Translations under genes and position numbers: made by a program
The notes under the pieces: model-generated
The model's database searches: none
What the model was told of the DNA's origin: nothing
Seen by the model: only the letters and a program-made list of their open reading frames with translations
Shown here: piece after piece, positions 8,485 through 16,277 of the stretch
Numbering within the stretch: the first letter of the stretch is position 1
Layout of the letters: every line of letters begins with the position of its first letter
Assembly (NCBI GenBank): GCA_900539695.1
Contig: UQDG01000003.1
Coordinates: forward strand, 1 to 64,000
From: an uncultured Oscillospiraceae bacterium
GTDB taxonomy: Bacteria > Bacillota > Clostridia > Oscillospirales > Ruminococcaceae
Reading direction: 5' to 3'
DNA length: 64,000 nucleotides

Positions 8485-8534
8485 AGGAATTTCCTCCTTA
8501 AAGATCGTGTCGTTATGTTCAGGTTAAACGCAGA

Positions 8535-9857
8535 TTACAGCGTGATGTTGCCATGCTTCTTAGCCAGGCGGACAGCGCGCTTGCTGGCCAGCATATCCAA
8601 GGCCTGGGCAACAGCGCTGCGGGCAGAAGCAGCATCGGCGACAGTATCAGCGGCACCGTTGGCAACAGCGGCCTGGGCACTGCAGACGTCCTTGGTGTAA
8701 GCAGCAGCCTTTGCCTTCGTAGCGGCAACGATGTTATCAGAAGCGAAGATCTCGTCCTTGTACAGAACGGTGACAGCAGCCTCGGGGGCCAGCGGTGCAA
8801 CAGTGCAGCCCTGCACGGCAACGCGCCAGTCAGCAGAAGCAGCGAACACCGTGTAAGCGGGGCCGACAGCCTCACCGGCCAGAACAGCGACCTTGACCGT
8901 GGTGGCCTCAGCGTAAACACCAGCCATACGGGCGGCCTGGCGGATACCACCGGCCTGGTCATCCCCCTCGCTCTTGCCGAAGCCTTCGGTGTTGACGACG
9001 GTCACAACAGGGATGCTGTAGGCATCGCACAGACGGACAAAACGGGCAGCCTTGGCAGTGCACTTGTGGCACAGGGCGGCTTTCTCGGTGGCAACGATAC
9101 CAACGGAGCTGCCGTTGATGGTAGCCAGAGCGGTAACGATGTTCTTGCCGTAGCCTTTGTACAACTCAACAGCGCTGCCCTCGTCAGTCAGAGCAGCGAC
9201 GGCGTCAGCGGCGGTGTACTTGGCAGTGTTCAGCGCAGCGGAAGGAGCGCTGAAGTCGAACAGTGCAGGACCAGCCAGGTTGTTGGCGGGCAGCAGGGCG
9301 GCGATAGAAGCAGCCTGCTTGGCAGCGGCGACAGCGTCAGCGGCGGTCACAGCGGCAACGCCAGCCTTGGCGGCGAATTCAGCGGAGCCAGCACCGGCAA
9401 CTTTGTCCTCAGCATTGAACGGAGCATTCAGGAACAGCTCGGCATCCTCAGCCATGATGCACAGGTCGGCGGAAGCGGCGTTGATGGCATTGGTGCCGGC
9501 GCAGGTGCCGGTAACAACGGCAATCTGCGGCACAACGCCGGAAACACGTGCGATCTCAGCGGTCAGGCGGGCGGTAGCGTTCAGCAGATCCAGGCCGCCC
9601 TCCAGCTTGGCACCGGTGGAGTCGTAGAAGGTGACGACCGGGGCACCGGTCTCGGCGGCCATCTCCAGCACGCGGATATTCTTTTCGATATCCTGCACGC
9701 CAACGGGGGTGCCGTCCTCAAATACGACGTAGACGCTCTGACCGTTTGCGTTGCCGTAAGCGGCGCTTACAGCGCCATCGGTAAACAGCGGAGAATATGC
9801 GCCGTCATCAAAAAATGCTGCAAGGATCGTTGCCTTGCCGGGTTTGTTTGCTGCCAT
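8535..9857 (-). CDS. Acyl-CoA carboxyltransferase-like protein (MmdA/12S-like, short and Ala-rich)
   Basis: This 440-residue, very Ala-rich protein appears to have the two crotonase-like halves of acyl-CoA carboxyltransferases. Supporting segments are DSTGAKLEGGLDLL and VTGTCAGTNAINAASADLCIM in the first half and VVNTEGFGKSEGDDQAGGIRQAARM in the second. The last resembles the D-T-P-G-F-x-x-G-x-x-Q-E region of PCC-beta/MmdA but with altered residues. It is shorter than the usual 510 or so residues and lacks the typical N-terminal zinc-free cap. Gene order (this, biotin carrier, OadA-like) matches a transcarboxylase or acyl-CoA decarboxylase core. A propionyl/methylmalonyl-CoA substrate is possible but not shown. 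A strong promoter lies upstream at 9932-9960. Confidence 0.75.
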   Translation of the reverse strand: MAANKPGKATILAAFFDDGAYSPLFTDGAVSAAYGNANGQSVYVVFEDGTPVGVQDIEKNIRVLEMAAETGAPVVTFYDSTGAKLEGGLDLLNATARLTAEIARVSGVVPQIAVVTGTCAGTNAINAASADLCIMAEDAELFLNAPFNAEDKVAGAGSAEFAAKAGVAAVTAADAVAAAKQAASIAALLPANNLAGPALFDFSAPSAALNTAKYTAADAVAALTDEGSAVELYKGYGKNIVTALATINGSSVGIVATEKAALCHKCTAKAARFVRLCDAYSIPVVTVVNTEGFGKSEGDDQAGGIRQAARMAGVYAEATTVKVAVLAGEAVGPAYTVFAASADWRVAVQGCTVAPLAPEAAVTVLYKDEIFASDNIVAATKAKAAAYTKDVCSAQAAVANGAADTVADAASARSAVAQALDMLASKRAVRLAKKHGNITL

Positions 9858-9895
9858 ACAGCTTCCTCCCTATTTGTAAAACTGAAAGTTTTTTA

Positions 9896-9908
9896 GTGAA
9901 GAATTCAC
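9896..9908. promoter_or_regulatory. 13-bp dyad in the carboxyl-transfer operon leader
   Basis: The sequence gtgaagaattcac is a perfect GTGAA-3-TTCAC dyad about 20 nt after the predicted transcription start. It could be an operator, but no regulator can be assigned. Confidence 0.3.
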
Positions 9909-9931
9909 AAAAAAATCCACGATTTAAATTA

Positions 9932-9960
9932 ATTATACTACTTTGTGGAAAAATCTACAA
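9932..9960 (-). promoter_or_regulatory. Promoter of the biotin carboxyl-transfer operon
   Basis: On the minus strand TTGTAG (9955-9960), a 17-bp spacer and TATAAT (9932-9937) precede the three-gene operon. The leader is about 70 nt and AT-rich, and contains the dyad listed separately. Confidence 0.75.
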
Positions 9961-10046
9961 GTAGAAATTGCAGTACTTTTTGAAAAAATACACAATTTTT
10001 TGTACAAAAAATTGCTTTCGAGCAACTTTACACCCTAAATATGGGT

Positions 10047-10856
10047 TCAGCCCTGCTCTTTGCGGGGACGCAGCGGGCCGGGACGGCGGGGGGCAGTGCG
10101 GGTCGGGGCCTCGGAGCTGCGGCTTTTATGCTGGGCGGCGTTGCGCAGGGCGTTGATCTCGCTTTTTTTCAGCTCACGGTATTCGCCCGGCTGCAGCATG
10201 CCCAGCTTGACCGGGCCTTCGGCAGTACGGCGCAGGCGGACGACCTGCAGGCCGACGGCCGAGCACATACGGCGGATCTGGCGGTTGCGGCCCTCGTGCA
10301 GGGTGATCTCCAGCACGGTGCGGCCCGGCTCGTCCACGACAACATGGATCACGCAGGGCTGGGTCTTGACGCCGTCGTCCAGTACCACGCCGGAGGACAT
10401 CTGGATGATCTGCTCCTCGGTGGCGCGGGGATTGACGGTGACGCGGTAGAGCTTGCCTACCCCGCCGGACGGGTGGGTCAGCAGGTTGATGAAGGCACCG
10501 TCATCGGTCATCAGCAGCAGGCCCTCGCTATCCTTATCCAGGCGGCCCACCGGGCGCAGCATGGCCGGAACATCAGAGACAAGGTCCATAACGGTCTTGC
10601 GGCCGCGGTCGTCGGACCGGGTGGTCAAAAAGCCGCGTGGTTTGTGCAGCATGATATAGGTATACTGCCGCTTGCGCACGATGCGGACGGTCTGGCCGTC
10701 GATAGAGACCTTATCGTAATCGGGGTCCATCTTGTCACCCAGGCCTACCGGGTGACCGTTAACTTTTACTTTGCCGGCGGCGATCAGGCGCTCCGCCTCA
10801 CGGCGGGAGCAGATACCCTGATCGGCCAGCACTTTTTGAACGCGTTGTTCTGCCAT
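10047..10856 (-). CDS. rluB: RluB/RsuA-family 23S rRNA pseudouridine synthase
   Basis: This 269-residue RsuA/RluB-type synthase has an N-terminal S4 RNA-binding domain (QRVQKVLADQGICSRREAERLI) and the catalytic GRLDKDSEGLLLMT motif containing the nucleophilic Asp. The C-terminal tail is basic and Pro/Arg-rich, as is common in RluB. RluB converts U2605 (E. coli numbering) of 23S rRNA to pseudouridine. It is the last gene of a run with the site-2 protease, scpA, scpB, DUF2953 and ytfJ, an order close to the Bacillus scpA-scpB-...-ytfI-ytfJ-rluB neighbourhood, which strengthens the call. ATG at 10856 follows ytfJ by 22 bp. Confidence 0.92.
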   Translation of the reverse strand: MAEQRVQKVLADQGICSRREAERLIAAGKVKVNGHPVGLGDKMDPDYDKVSIDGQTVRIVRKRQYTYIMLHKPRGFLTTRSDDRGRKTVMDLVSDVPAMLRPVGRLDKDSEGLLLMTDDGAFINLLTHPSGGVGKLYRVTVNPRATEEQIIQMSSGVVLDDGVKTQPCVIHVVVDEPGRTVLEITLHEGRNRQIRRMCSAVGLQVVRLRRTAEGPVKLGMLQPGEYRELKKSEINALRNAAQHKSRSSEAPTRTAPRRPGPLRPRKEQG

Positions 10857-10878
10857 GCTTACTCCTTATTTCTTGTGC

Positions 10879-11268
10879 TTATGCATTGCCCGTTTCAGCG
10901 GGCTTGTCTTTTTTAATCATTGCGGTGATTTTGTCCACCAGTTCCGGCAAAGCGGCAATGGCGTTATCCACGGCGGTGACTTTTTCCACCAGTTGTACCG
11001 TGCGGACATTGCCGCCGGAAACCACCAGAAACGCAACGGGCGTGACCGACACACCGGCACCGGTGCCGCCGCCGAACATCTGCTTGGACGACTGGGGCGC
11101 CACATCGGAACCGCCCGATGCAAAACCGAAGGTAACGCGGGAGACCGGGATGATGGTGGTAGTGTCATCTACGTGGATGGGATCACCGATGATGGTGCTG
11201 GTATCCACCATATCGCGGATCTTTTCAATGGTGACGCCCATCAGACCTTGGATCGGATGCTCTGCCAT
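10879..11268 (-). CDS. ytfJ: YtfJ/GerW-family sporulation protein
   Basis: This 129-residue protein belongs to the GerW/YtfJ family, known in Bacillus as a forespore protein needed for normal dipicolinate-triggered germination. Family features are the start HPIQGLMGVTIEKIRDMVD, the central strand VIPVSRVTFGFASGG and a glycine-rich segment (FGGGTGAGVSVTPVAFLVV). A consensus AAGGAGGAG site precedes the ATG. The upstream gene encodes a DUF2953 protein, matching the ytfI-ytfJ pair. The presence of YtfJ suggests a spore former or a lineage derived from one, though the family also occurs in non-sporulating Clostridia. Confidence 0.92.
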   Translation of the reverse strand: MAEHPIQGLMGVTIEKIRDMVDTSTIIGDPIHVDDTTTIIPVSRVTFGFASGGSDVAPQSSKQMFGGGTGAGVSVTPVAFLVVSGGNVRTVQLVEKVTAVDNAIAALPELVDKITAMIKKDKPAETGNA

Positions 11269-11308
11269 GGGAAACTCCTCCTTTTATAAAAGCAAAATGC
11301 AATTTGGT

Positions 11309-12145
11309 TCAGTTGGTATGTGCAGGCTGCAGCTGCGGGTCTTTGCCTAGGCGGAACAAAAGCCGGATCAGCAGCCAGAGAAGCAGAAACGTGTGGGTGT
11401 GCAGCCTGCCGGAAATGTAACGCTCTCCCCTGCGTTGGCCGGTGAAATCCGACTCCAGCTGCAAATGGTCGCATTGCAGGCAGACGACCTGCTGCAAAAA
11501 CGCCAGCAGATTGTTGGCGGCGGCCATGGCAGCGCCATAAAGCTCGGCGGTCTGGGCCGCATCCTCGCCGGTGACGGTCCAGAATACGGTAAGGTGCTGC
11601 ACTTTGATGTGCCGTGCTAGGAACCGCCCGACCCAGCGCAGGTGCCCGAACATACAGCGGACAAAGGCGGCAGGATCATGAGTGAGCAGGTTGAGGGCGG
11701 TCTCGATACGCTCCGAAATATGGAACGGCAGAGCGCTGGATTTTGGATGCTCTCCGGTAAATTCAGCAGCGGGGGCTGGCGTAGGAGCGGCCTTTGCCGC
11801 AACGGAAGCTTGCGGGGATTGCGCAGCAGGGGCGGCAGCGCCTGCGGGGGCCGCGGCTGGTGCAGGCTGCGTTTTAGACAGCGCTGGTTCAGCGCTTGGT
11901 TGTGCTGCGGGCGCTGGCTGCGGCGCGGCGGGATGCTGTGCAGCCGTATCTTTGGCAGCGGCCCGTGGCCAAAGCGTAAAATGCAGCGGGCCGTACCAGG
12001 CGGTCAGCGATGGTTTGCCAGCCTGATAGGCAAACCGCAGCTCCACCGGCAAAATCAGCAGGACTACCAGCAGCGCCAACAGAAAAAGAAGCAGCCAGCC
12101 TACGAATTTGAGCACCGCCAGCAGGACGGTGAGCACAATGGTCAT
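11309..12145 (-). CDS. DUF2953 membrane protein (YtfI-like)
   Basis: This 278-residue protein starts with one strong N-terminal transmembrane helix (LKFVGWLLLFLLALLVVLLILPVEL). The conserved DUF2953 strand (RFAYQAGKPSLTAWYGPLHF) follows, then a long Ala/Pro-rich linker (about residues 65-130) that is probably disordered, and a C-terminal DUF2953 core with a final hydrophobic patch. Bacillus YtfI, next to ytfJ, is the characterised neighbour and its function is poorly known. I choose the ATG at 12145, which follows the scpB stop by 6 bp and has GGAAGTGA upstream; the annotated TTG two codons earlier is less likely. Low-complexity expansion of the linker is the only oddity. Confidence 0.78.
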   Translation of the reverse strand: MTIVLTVLLAVLKFVGWLLLFLLALLVVLLILPVELRFAYQAGKPSLTAWYGPLHFTLWPRAAAKDTAAQHPAAPQPAPAAQPSAEPALSKTQPAPAAAPAGAAAPAAQSPQASVAAKAAPTPAPAAEFTGEHPKSSALPFHISERIETALNLLTHDPAAFVRCMFGHLRWVGRFLARHIKVQHLTVFWTVTGEDAAQTAELYGAAMAAANNLLAFLQQVVCLQCDHLQLESDFTGQRRGERYISGRLHTHTFLLLWLLIRLLFRLGKDPQLQPAHTN

Positions 12146-12151
12146 GGGCAA

Positions 12152-12748
12152 TCACTTCCATTCCAGCTGTTCGCCGTCCTCGGCGGTATCGATGGCAGGA
12201 TCAGATTCAGCTTCCGAGGGTTCGTTGTCCCCTGCTTCGCCATGCAGTGGCGGCAGGTCGGCCAGCGAGCCCAGGCCGAACACACGCAGGAAACTGTCGG
12301 TGACCTGGAACGCGATGGGCTTGCCGGGCAGGTCCAGACGCCCGGCTTCCTCGATCAGTCCTTTTTCCAGCAGCTTGGCTACGATGGACGAGGAATCCAC
12401 GCCGCGGACCTGCTCAATAAAGCTGCGGGAGACAGGCTGGTTGTAGGCAATGACTGACAACACCTCCAGCGCGGCGGGCGAAAGCGGTGCATTGCGGCGG
12501 GTGTCCAGGATGCGCTTGACCATCTCGCCGTAATACGGGCGGGTGGCCATCTGCCAGCGGTCGGGGTCGAAGTAAAGAATCGCCATGCCGCTTTCCTCTT
12601 CGTCCAGCTTTCTTTGCAGCTTTTTCAAAAGGCGCACAGCTTCCTCCGGCTCAACACGCAGGGCGTCGGCCAGGCGCGCGGCCTCGACGGGGTCGGCATG
12701 GGCAAACAACATGGCTTCCAACGCGCCAATCTTCTGTTGTTCATTCAT
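12152..12748 (-). CDS. scpB: ScpB, segregation and condensation protein B
   Basis: ScpB is the winged-helix (kite) subunit of the SMC-ScpAB condensin that compacts and segregates the chromosome. The 198-residue length and the tandem winged-helix features fit: GALEAMLFAHADPVEAARLADAL at the N-terminus and APLSPAALEVLSVIAYNQPVSRSFIEQVRG in the second half. The acidic C-terminal tail is typical and likely disordered. Its ATG overlaps the scpA stop by 8 bp, implying translational coupling and stoichiometric production with ScpA. Confidence 0.95.
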   Translation of the reverse strand: MNEQQKIGALEAMLFAHADPVEAARLADALRVEPEEAVRLLKKLQRKLDEEESGMAILYFDPDRWQMATRPYYGEMVKRILDTRRNAPLSPAALEVLSVIAYNQPVSRSFIEQVRGVDSSSIVAKLLEKGLIEEAGRLDLPGKPIAFQVTDSFLRVFGLGSLADLPPLHGEAGDNEPSEAESDPAIDTAEDGEQLEWK

Positions 12749-13472
12749 GGGCGGAAGCCTCCTTGTTTCTGCGGTGGGTGCGGTCCAGGTTCAGCTGGCC
12801 CTCGTCTTCTACCTTGATGCGCCCGGCGCGGATAAGCTCCAGCAGCGCCAGAAAGGTGGCTACATGGGTGCTGCGGCTGTCTTCCGGGTTGAAAAGCTGG
12901 TTCATCTTTTGCAGGGTGCCTTTCAGCAGCCCGCGCAGCATGTGGGAAACGCGGCTGGATACCGAGACAAACGGCGCGGTGACCAGCGGCTCAAAACGCT
13001 CCTGTGTGGGTTTGCGCTTGCGCAGGTTGCGGCCCATCAGGTTGAACCAGGCGGTGACCAGCAGGTTGGGGTCGTGGCGGCGGGTGTACTCGGCTGCGCC
13101 CACCAGCGGCATGGGCTGGCGCACGGCGGTGTACAGGTCGCGGGCGCGGCTGCCCAGCTTGGCGGCCACCTCCTTGCAAGCGCTGTACTCAATCAGGCGG
13201 CCGGTCAGTTCGGCCTTCATACGCTCGGCCTCGGGGCTGCGGGGCAGCAGCAGGGCACTTTTCATCTGCACCAGATGGGCGGCCATGTCAATGAACTCGC
13301 TGGCAACCTCCATGCGGTTATCCTGCAGGTTGCGGATGGTGGCCGTGTACTGGTCGATGAGTTCCATGATGTTGATATCATAGAGGTTCATCTTATTTTT
13401 GCCCACCAGATACAGCAGCAAATCAAGCGGGCCTTCAAAATCTTCTATTTTAAAAGTAAGAACTTCCGGCAA
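12741..13472 (-). CDS. scpA: ScpA, segregation and condensation protein A (kleisin)
   Basis: ScpA is the kleisin that bridges the SMC heads. The N-terminal signature (FKIEDFEGPLDLLLYLV) and the AHLVQMKSALLLPR segment are unmistakable, and the 243-residue length is normal. The start is a TTG at 13472 whose ribosome site (GGGGGT) lies inside the last codons of the upstream site-2 protease gene, with 4 bases between that stop and the TTG. The C-terminal winged helix that contacts the SMC cap is present (FLALLELIRAGRIKVE). Coupled to scpB by an 8-bp overlap. Confidence 0.95.
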   Translation of the reverse strand: MPEVLTFKIEDFEGPLDLLLYLVGKNKMNLYDINIMELIDQYTATIRNLQDNRMEVASEFIDMAAHLVQMKSALLLPRSPEAERMKAELTGRLIEYSACKEVAAKLGSRARDLYTAVRQPMPLVGAAEYTRRHDPNLLVTAWFNLMGRNLRKRKPTQERFEPLVTAPFVSVSSRVSHMLRGLLKGTLQKMNQLFNPEDSRSTHVATFLALLELIRAGRIKVEDEGQLNLDRTHRRNKEASAHE

Positions 13473-13476
13473 AAAA

Positions 13477-14151
13477 TCAATACCCCCACAGTAACTCTAC
13501 AAAGCTTGTTCCTTTAATAAGGAAAGACCACAACTGATTGACAATCGCAGACAGCGGCCGATTCAACAGCCCCAGGAACGTGAGTGCCAGCACGGCCAGC
13601 ATGATATAGCGTTCGTACTTCATTAGCTTAAAATACAGCTTTTCCGGCAAAAACAAAAGAAAGATACGGCTGCCGTCAAAGGGCGGCACCGGAATCAGGT
13701 TGAACACAGCCAGGCTCAGGTTCATCGTGATCATATAATAGAGGAACATCTCAATAAAGGGCACCGCGTCCCCCGCGCCGCTGTAGTAGCAGATCTTGTA
13801 CAAGATCATAGACACCCAGGCCAGCAACAGGTTACTGATAGGACCGGCCGCGGCAGAGACTGCCATGCCGACTTTCGGATTTTTATAATTGTACGGATTG
13901 ATGCTGACCGGCTTGGCCCAGCCAACACCGCCTACCAGCATGCACAGCGCACCCAGCGGGTCAAAGTGGCGCATAGGGTTCAGCGAAAGGCGGCCCGCCC
14001 GCACGGCGGTATCATCCCCCAGCCAATGGCTGACCAGGGCGTGGGCAGACTCATGAAATGGGATGGTAAGCAGGACGACCAGCGCCCGGCAAATGTACAT
14101 CATGATCTGTGTTGCTGACAGCAGACCGTTCAAAGGCAAACACCACCCCAT
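13477..14151 (-). CDS. Site-2 protease family (M50) membrane metallopeptidase
   Basis: This small intramembrane protease (224 residues) has an HExxH zinc motif as HESAH near residue 34 in the first helix, and a second active-site region, PVPPFDGSRI, carrying the Asp ligand. About five to six transmembrane segments are visible. It matches the YwhC/Rv-type S2P family next to scpAB in many Firmicutes. The substrate is unknown. The start is uncertain: the ATG at 14151 has only weak pairing to 16S rRNA, whereas a downstream TTG (about 14133) follows GGGGTGGTG at a good distance. It is first in the run that includes scpA and scpB. Confidence 0.88.
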   Translation of the reverse strand: MGWCLPLNGLLSATQIMMYICRALVVLLTIPFHESAHALVSHWLGDDTAVRAGRLSLNPMRHFDPLGALCMLVGGVGWAKPVSINPYNYKNPKVGMAVSAAAGPISNLLLAWVSMILYKICYYSGAGDAVPFIEMFLYYMITMNLSLAVFNLIPVPPFDGSRIFLLFLPEKLYFKLMKYERYIMLAVLALTFLGLLNRPLSAIVNQLWSFLIKGTSFVELLWGY

Positions 14152-14286
14152 TAAAATCTCATCTTATTATACCGTACAAATGCCCCCAAAACAAGCCCTG
14201 CACCGGGATGGATGGCGGATTTTCGCTTCGATTTTGCACAACGATAAGAAAATATAATATTTTTCAAACTTTTTTGCACAAAACCC

Positions 14287-14315
14287 TTGCAATTTGCAAA
14301 AATCCACGCTATAAT
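14287..14315 (+). promoter_or_regulatory. rpmB promoter
   Basis: TTGCAA (14287-14292), a 17-bp spacer and TATAAT (14310-14315) lie just upstream of an AAAAGGAGGTG ribosome site for rpmB. Confidence 0.8.
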
Positions 14316-14348
14316 ATTTAAGCTATTGAAAAGGAGGTGCAAGCAATT

Positions 14349-14537
14349 ATGGCCAAATGTTCTTGCTGTGGCAAGGGTGTCACGTTCGGTATCAAGGTCT
14401 CCCACTCTCATCGTCGGAGCAACCGTACCTGGAACCCCAATGTCAAGCGCGTGAAGGCGATCGTCGAGGGTTCCCCGAAGTATATCTACGCCTGCACCCG
14501 CTGCCTGCGCTCTGGTAAAGTTACCCGCGCGGTCTGA
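14349..14537 (+). CDS. rpmB: 50S ribosomal protein L28
   Basis: L28 is a small basic large-subunit protein. The 62 residues begin MAKCSCCGKGVTFG and contain the conserved HSHRRSNRTWNPN and the second Cys pair (CTRCLRSGKV), forming a CxxC...CxxC zinc-binding type (C+ paralogue). I start at the ATG at 14349, eleven bases after AAGGAGGTG, rather than at the in-frame codon at 14337 that overlaps the ribosome site. A strong promoter and a terminator make it a single-gene unit. Divergent from the site-2 protease/scpAB genes, a common Firmicutes arrangement. Confidence 0.97.
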   Translation: MAKCSCCGKGVTFGIKVSHSHRRSNRTWNPNVKRVKAIVEGSPKYIYACTRCLRSGKVTRAV

Positions 14538-14552
14538 TTGGACGGAAAAAAT

Positions 14553-14580
14553 GCCGGTCACATTGCGTGACCGGCTTTTT
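14553..14580 (+). terminator. rpmB terminator
   Basis: A perfect 9-bp stem (gccggtcac / gtgaccggc) with a 5-nt loop and a T run follows the rpmB stop by 15 bp. Confidence 0.9.
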
Positions 14581-14584
14581 CTCT

Positions 14585-14791
14585 TTTATTTTACCAGTTA
14601 AAGGCAGCACAACACAATTCTAAGTGCCGATACGGCGAGCGAGGCGTAACGGCTGCTAAGCAAAAAACACAGGTAATACGTTGTGTGTTATCGAGCATTT
14701 TTGCAACGCAGACGGTGTGCCGCAGCCGCTGGAACGGTGCTTAAGCCGTTAGGCGGGAATTACGCTGTGCAGCCTTAAAAAGGAGCCTATT
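14585..14791 (+). other. GC-rich intergenic leader with inverted repeats, unidentified
   Basis: This 207-bp stretch between the rpmB terminator and the DUF4250 gene has no ORF. It contains a separated inverted repeat (taacggct near 14657 and agccgtta near 14743), several GC-rich short palindromes and a good ribosome site at its end. It resembles a structured leader, but I recognise no riboswitch or known RNA in it. Confidence 0.3.
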
Positions 14792-14965
14792 ATGCTGCCC
14801 CAAGACCCTATCATTTTGTTAAGCTACGTCAATACCCAGCTGCGTGACCGGGATGCCAGCCTTGCTGCATTCTGCGACCGGGAAAATGCAGACGAAGCCG
14901 ACCTGCGTGCCCGTCTGCAGGAAGTGGGTTATATTTACGATGCCCAGGCGAACCGTTTTGTCTGA
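14792..14965 (+). CDS. DUF4250 domain small protein (57 residues)
   Basis: A short gene beginning MLPQDPIILLSYVNTQLRD and ending YIYDAQANRFV matches the DUF4250 family, small Firmicutes proteins of 55-65 residues with that same opening and ending. AAAAAGGAG lies 7-8 bases before the ATG, and the frame closes at TGA 14963-14965. The middle is acidic and helical. Function is not known for the family. The next gene, an ATP-grasp enzyme on the same strand, begins 53 bp later, so the two may be co-transcribed. Confidence 0.85.
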   Translation: MLPQDPIILLSYVNTQLRDRDASLAAFCDRENADEADLRARLQEVGYIYDAQANRFV

Positions 14966-15018
14966 TTTTGTAGCAGGATGTACCCCGGCGTTATAGAGGA
15001 GAGGAAGTTATACCCGCT

Positions 15019-16212
15019 ATGAATTTTGTGTTTGTCAGCCCGCATTTCCCCAAAACCTACTGGAATTTCTGCGAACGCCTGCATCGCAACGGCGTCAATG
15101 TGCTGGGCATCGGCGATGCACCGTTTGACGAGATCCCCTGGCAGCTCAAGCATTGCCTGACCGAGTATTACCGCGTGAACGACCTGGGCAATTACGATGA
15201 GATGCTGCGGGCTGTGGCCTATTTTACCTTCCATTACGGTAAGATCGACTGGCTGGAATCCAACAACGAGTATTGGCTGGAAATGGATGCCCAAATGCGC
15301 ACCGACTTTAACATCACCACCGGCGCACAGAACGACTTCATCGAGCGCATCAAATACAAGAGCAAGATGAAGGAAAGCTACATTGCAGCCGGTGTGCCGG
15401 TGGCGCGCCACCATATGGTCAGCACGCTGGCGGCGGCCAAGGCCTTCATCAAAGAGGTGGGCTACCCTGTCATCGTCAAGCCCGATAACGGCTGCGGCGC
15501 CGAGGCAACCTATAAGCTGCGGAACCTGAAGGAACTGAAGGCTTTCTACGCTGAGCCCCACGCCGTACCTTATATTATGGAAGAATTCATCAACGGCACC
15601 ATCGTCAGCTTTGACGGAGTGGCCGACAGCCATTGCGTGCCGCTGTTCTACACCTCCAACGTCTTCCCCACCCCAATGCTGGACATCGTGAGCGAGCAGG
15701 GCGATTTGAGCTACTGGACCCAGAAGACCGTGCCTGCCGCGCTGAAAGACGTGGGCTTCCGCACCATCAAGGCCTTTGGCGCCAAGAGCCGGTTCTTCCA
15801 CTGCGAGTTCTTCCAGCTGAACGAGGACAAGCCGGGTCTGGGCAAAAAGGGCGACTATGTGGCTCTGGAAGTCAACATGCGTCCGGCGGGCGGCTACACG
15901 CCGGATATGATCAACTACGCCAACTCAGCGGATTGCTACCAGATCTGGGCGGATATGGTCTGCTATGACGAAGTGCGAAACCTGGAGCTGGATGGCCCCA
16001 AGTACTACTGCGTTTACGCAGGCCGCCGTGACTGCCACACCTACAAGCACAGCAATGAGCAGATCATGGCGCGCTACGGCAACCGCATGAAGATGCACGA
16101 GCGCATCCCCGAGGCTCTGCGCCTGGACATGGGTGACGAGATGTACACCGTCACTGTGCGTTCCAGCGCCGAGCGGGATGCTTTCATCCGCTACGTGCAG
16201 GAGAAAGCCTGA
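15019..16212 (+). CDS. ATP-grasp domain carboxylate-amine ligase-like protein
   Basis: This 397-residue protein has an ATP-grasp fold. A preATP-grasp N-terminus (MNFVFVSPHFPKTYWNF) precedes the ATP-binding lysine strand GYPVIVKPDNGCGA near residue 150, an EEFINGTIVSFDG segment, and metal-binding Glu/Asn in ALEVNMRPAGGYTPDM near 290. ATP-grasp enzymes form acyl-phosphates and ligate them to amines or thiols. It resembles biotin-carboxylase-like ligases of Clostridia with no known substrate. It lies directly after a DUF4250 gene and before a bidirectional terminator. No peptide or natural-product genes are adjacent, so a specific pathway cannot be inferred. Confidence 0.8.
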   Translation: MNFVFVSPHFPKTYWNFCERLHRNGVNVLGIGDAPFDEIPWQLKHCLTEYYRVNDLGNYDEMLRAVAYFTFHYGKIDWLESNNEYWLEMDAQMRTDFNITTGAQNDFIERIKYKSKMKESYIAAGVPVARHHMVSTLAAAKAFIKEVGYPVIVKPDNGCGAEATYKLRNLKELKAFYAEPHAVPYIMEEFINGTIVSFDGVADSHCVPLFYTSNVFPTPMLDIVSEQGDLSYWTQKTVPAALKDVGFRTIKAFGAKSRFFHCEFFQLNEDKPGLGKKGDYVALEVNMRPAGGYTPDMINYANSADCYQIWADMVCYDEVRNLELDGPKYYCVYAGRRDCHTYKHSNEQIMARYGNRMKMHERIPEALRLDMGDEMYTVTVRSSAERDAFIRYVQEKA

Positions 16213-16229
16213 TTTTTATAAACATAAGC

Positions 16230-16271
16230 AAACCGGGTATCCGATGCAAAAGTCGGATACCCGGTTTTGTT
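16230..16271. terminator. Bidirectional terminator between ATP-grasp gene and DUF6056-like gene
   Basis: A 15-bp perfect stem (aaaccgggtatccga / tcggatacccggttt) with T-rich flanks on both strands separates two convergent genes. Confidence 0.9.
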
Positions 16272-16277
16272 TAGTAT

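Noticed and set aside
8553..9896. Plus-strand 447-codon frame opposite the carboxyltransferase-like gene
   Set aside because: Low-complexity antisense frame produced by Ala-rich codon usage on the other strand.
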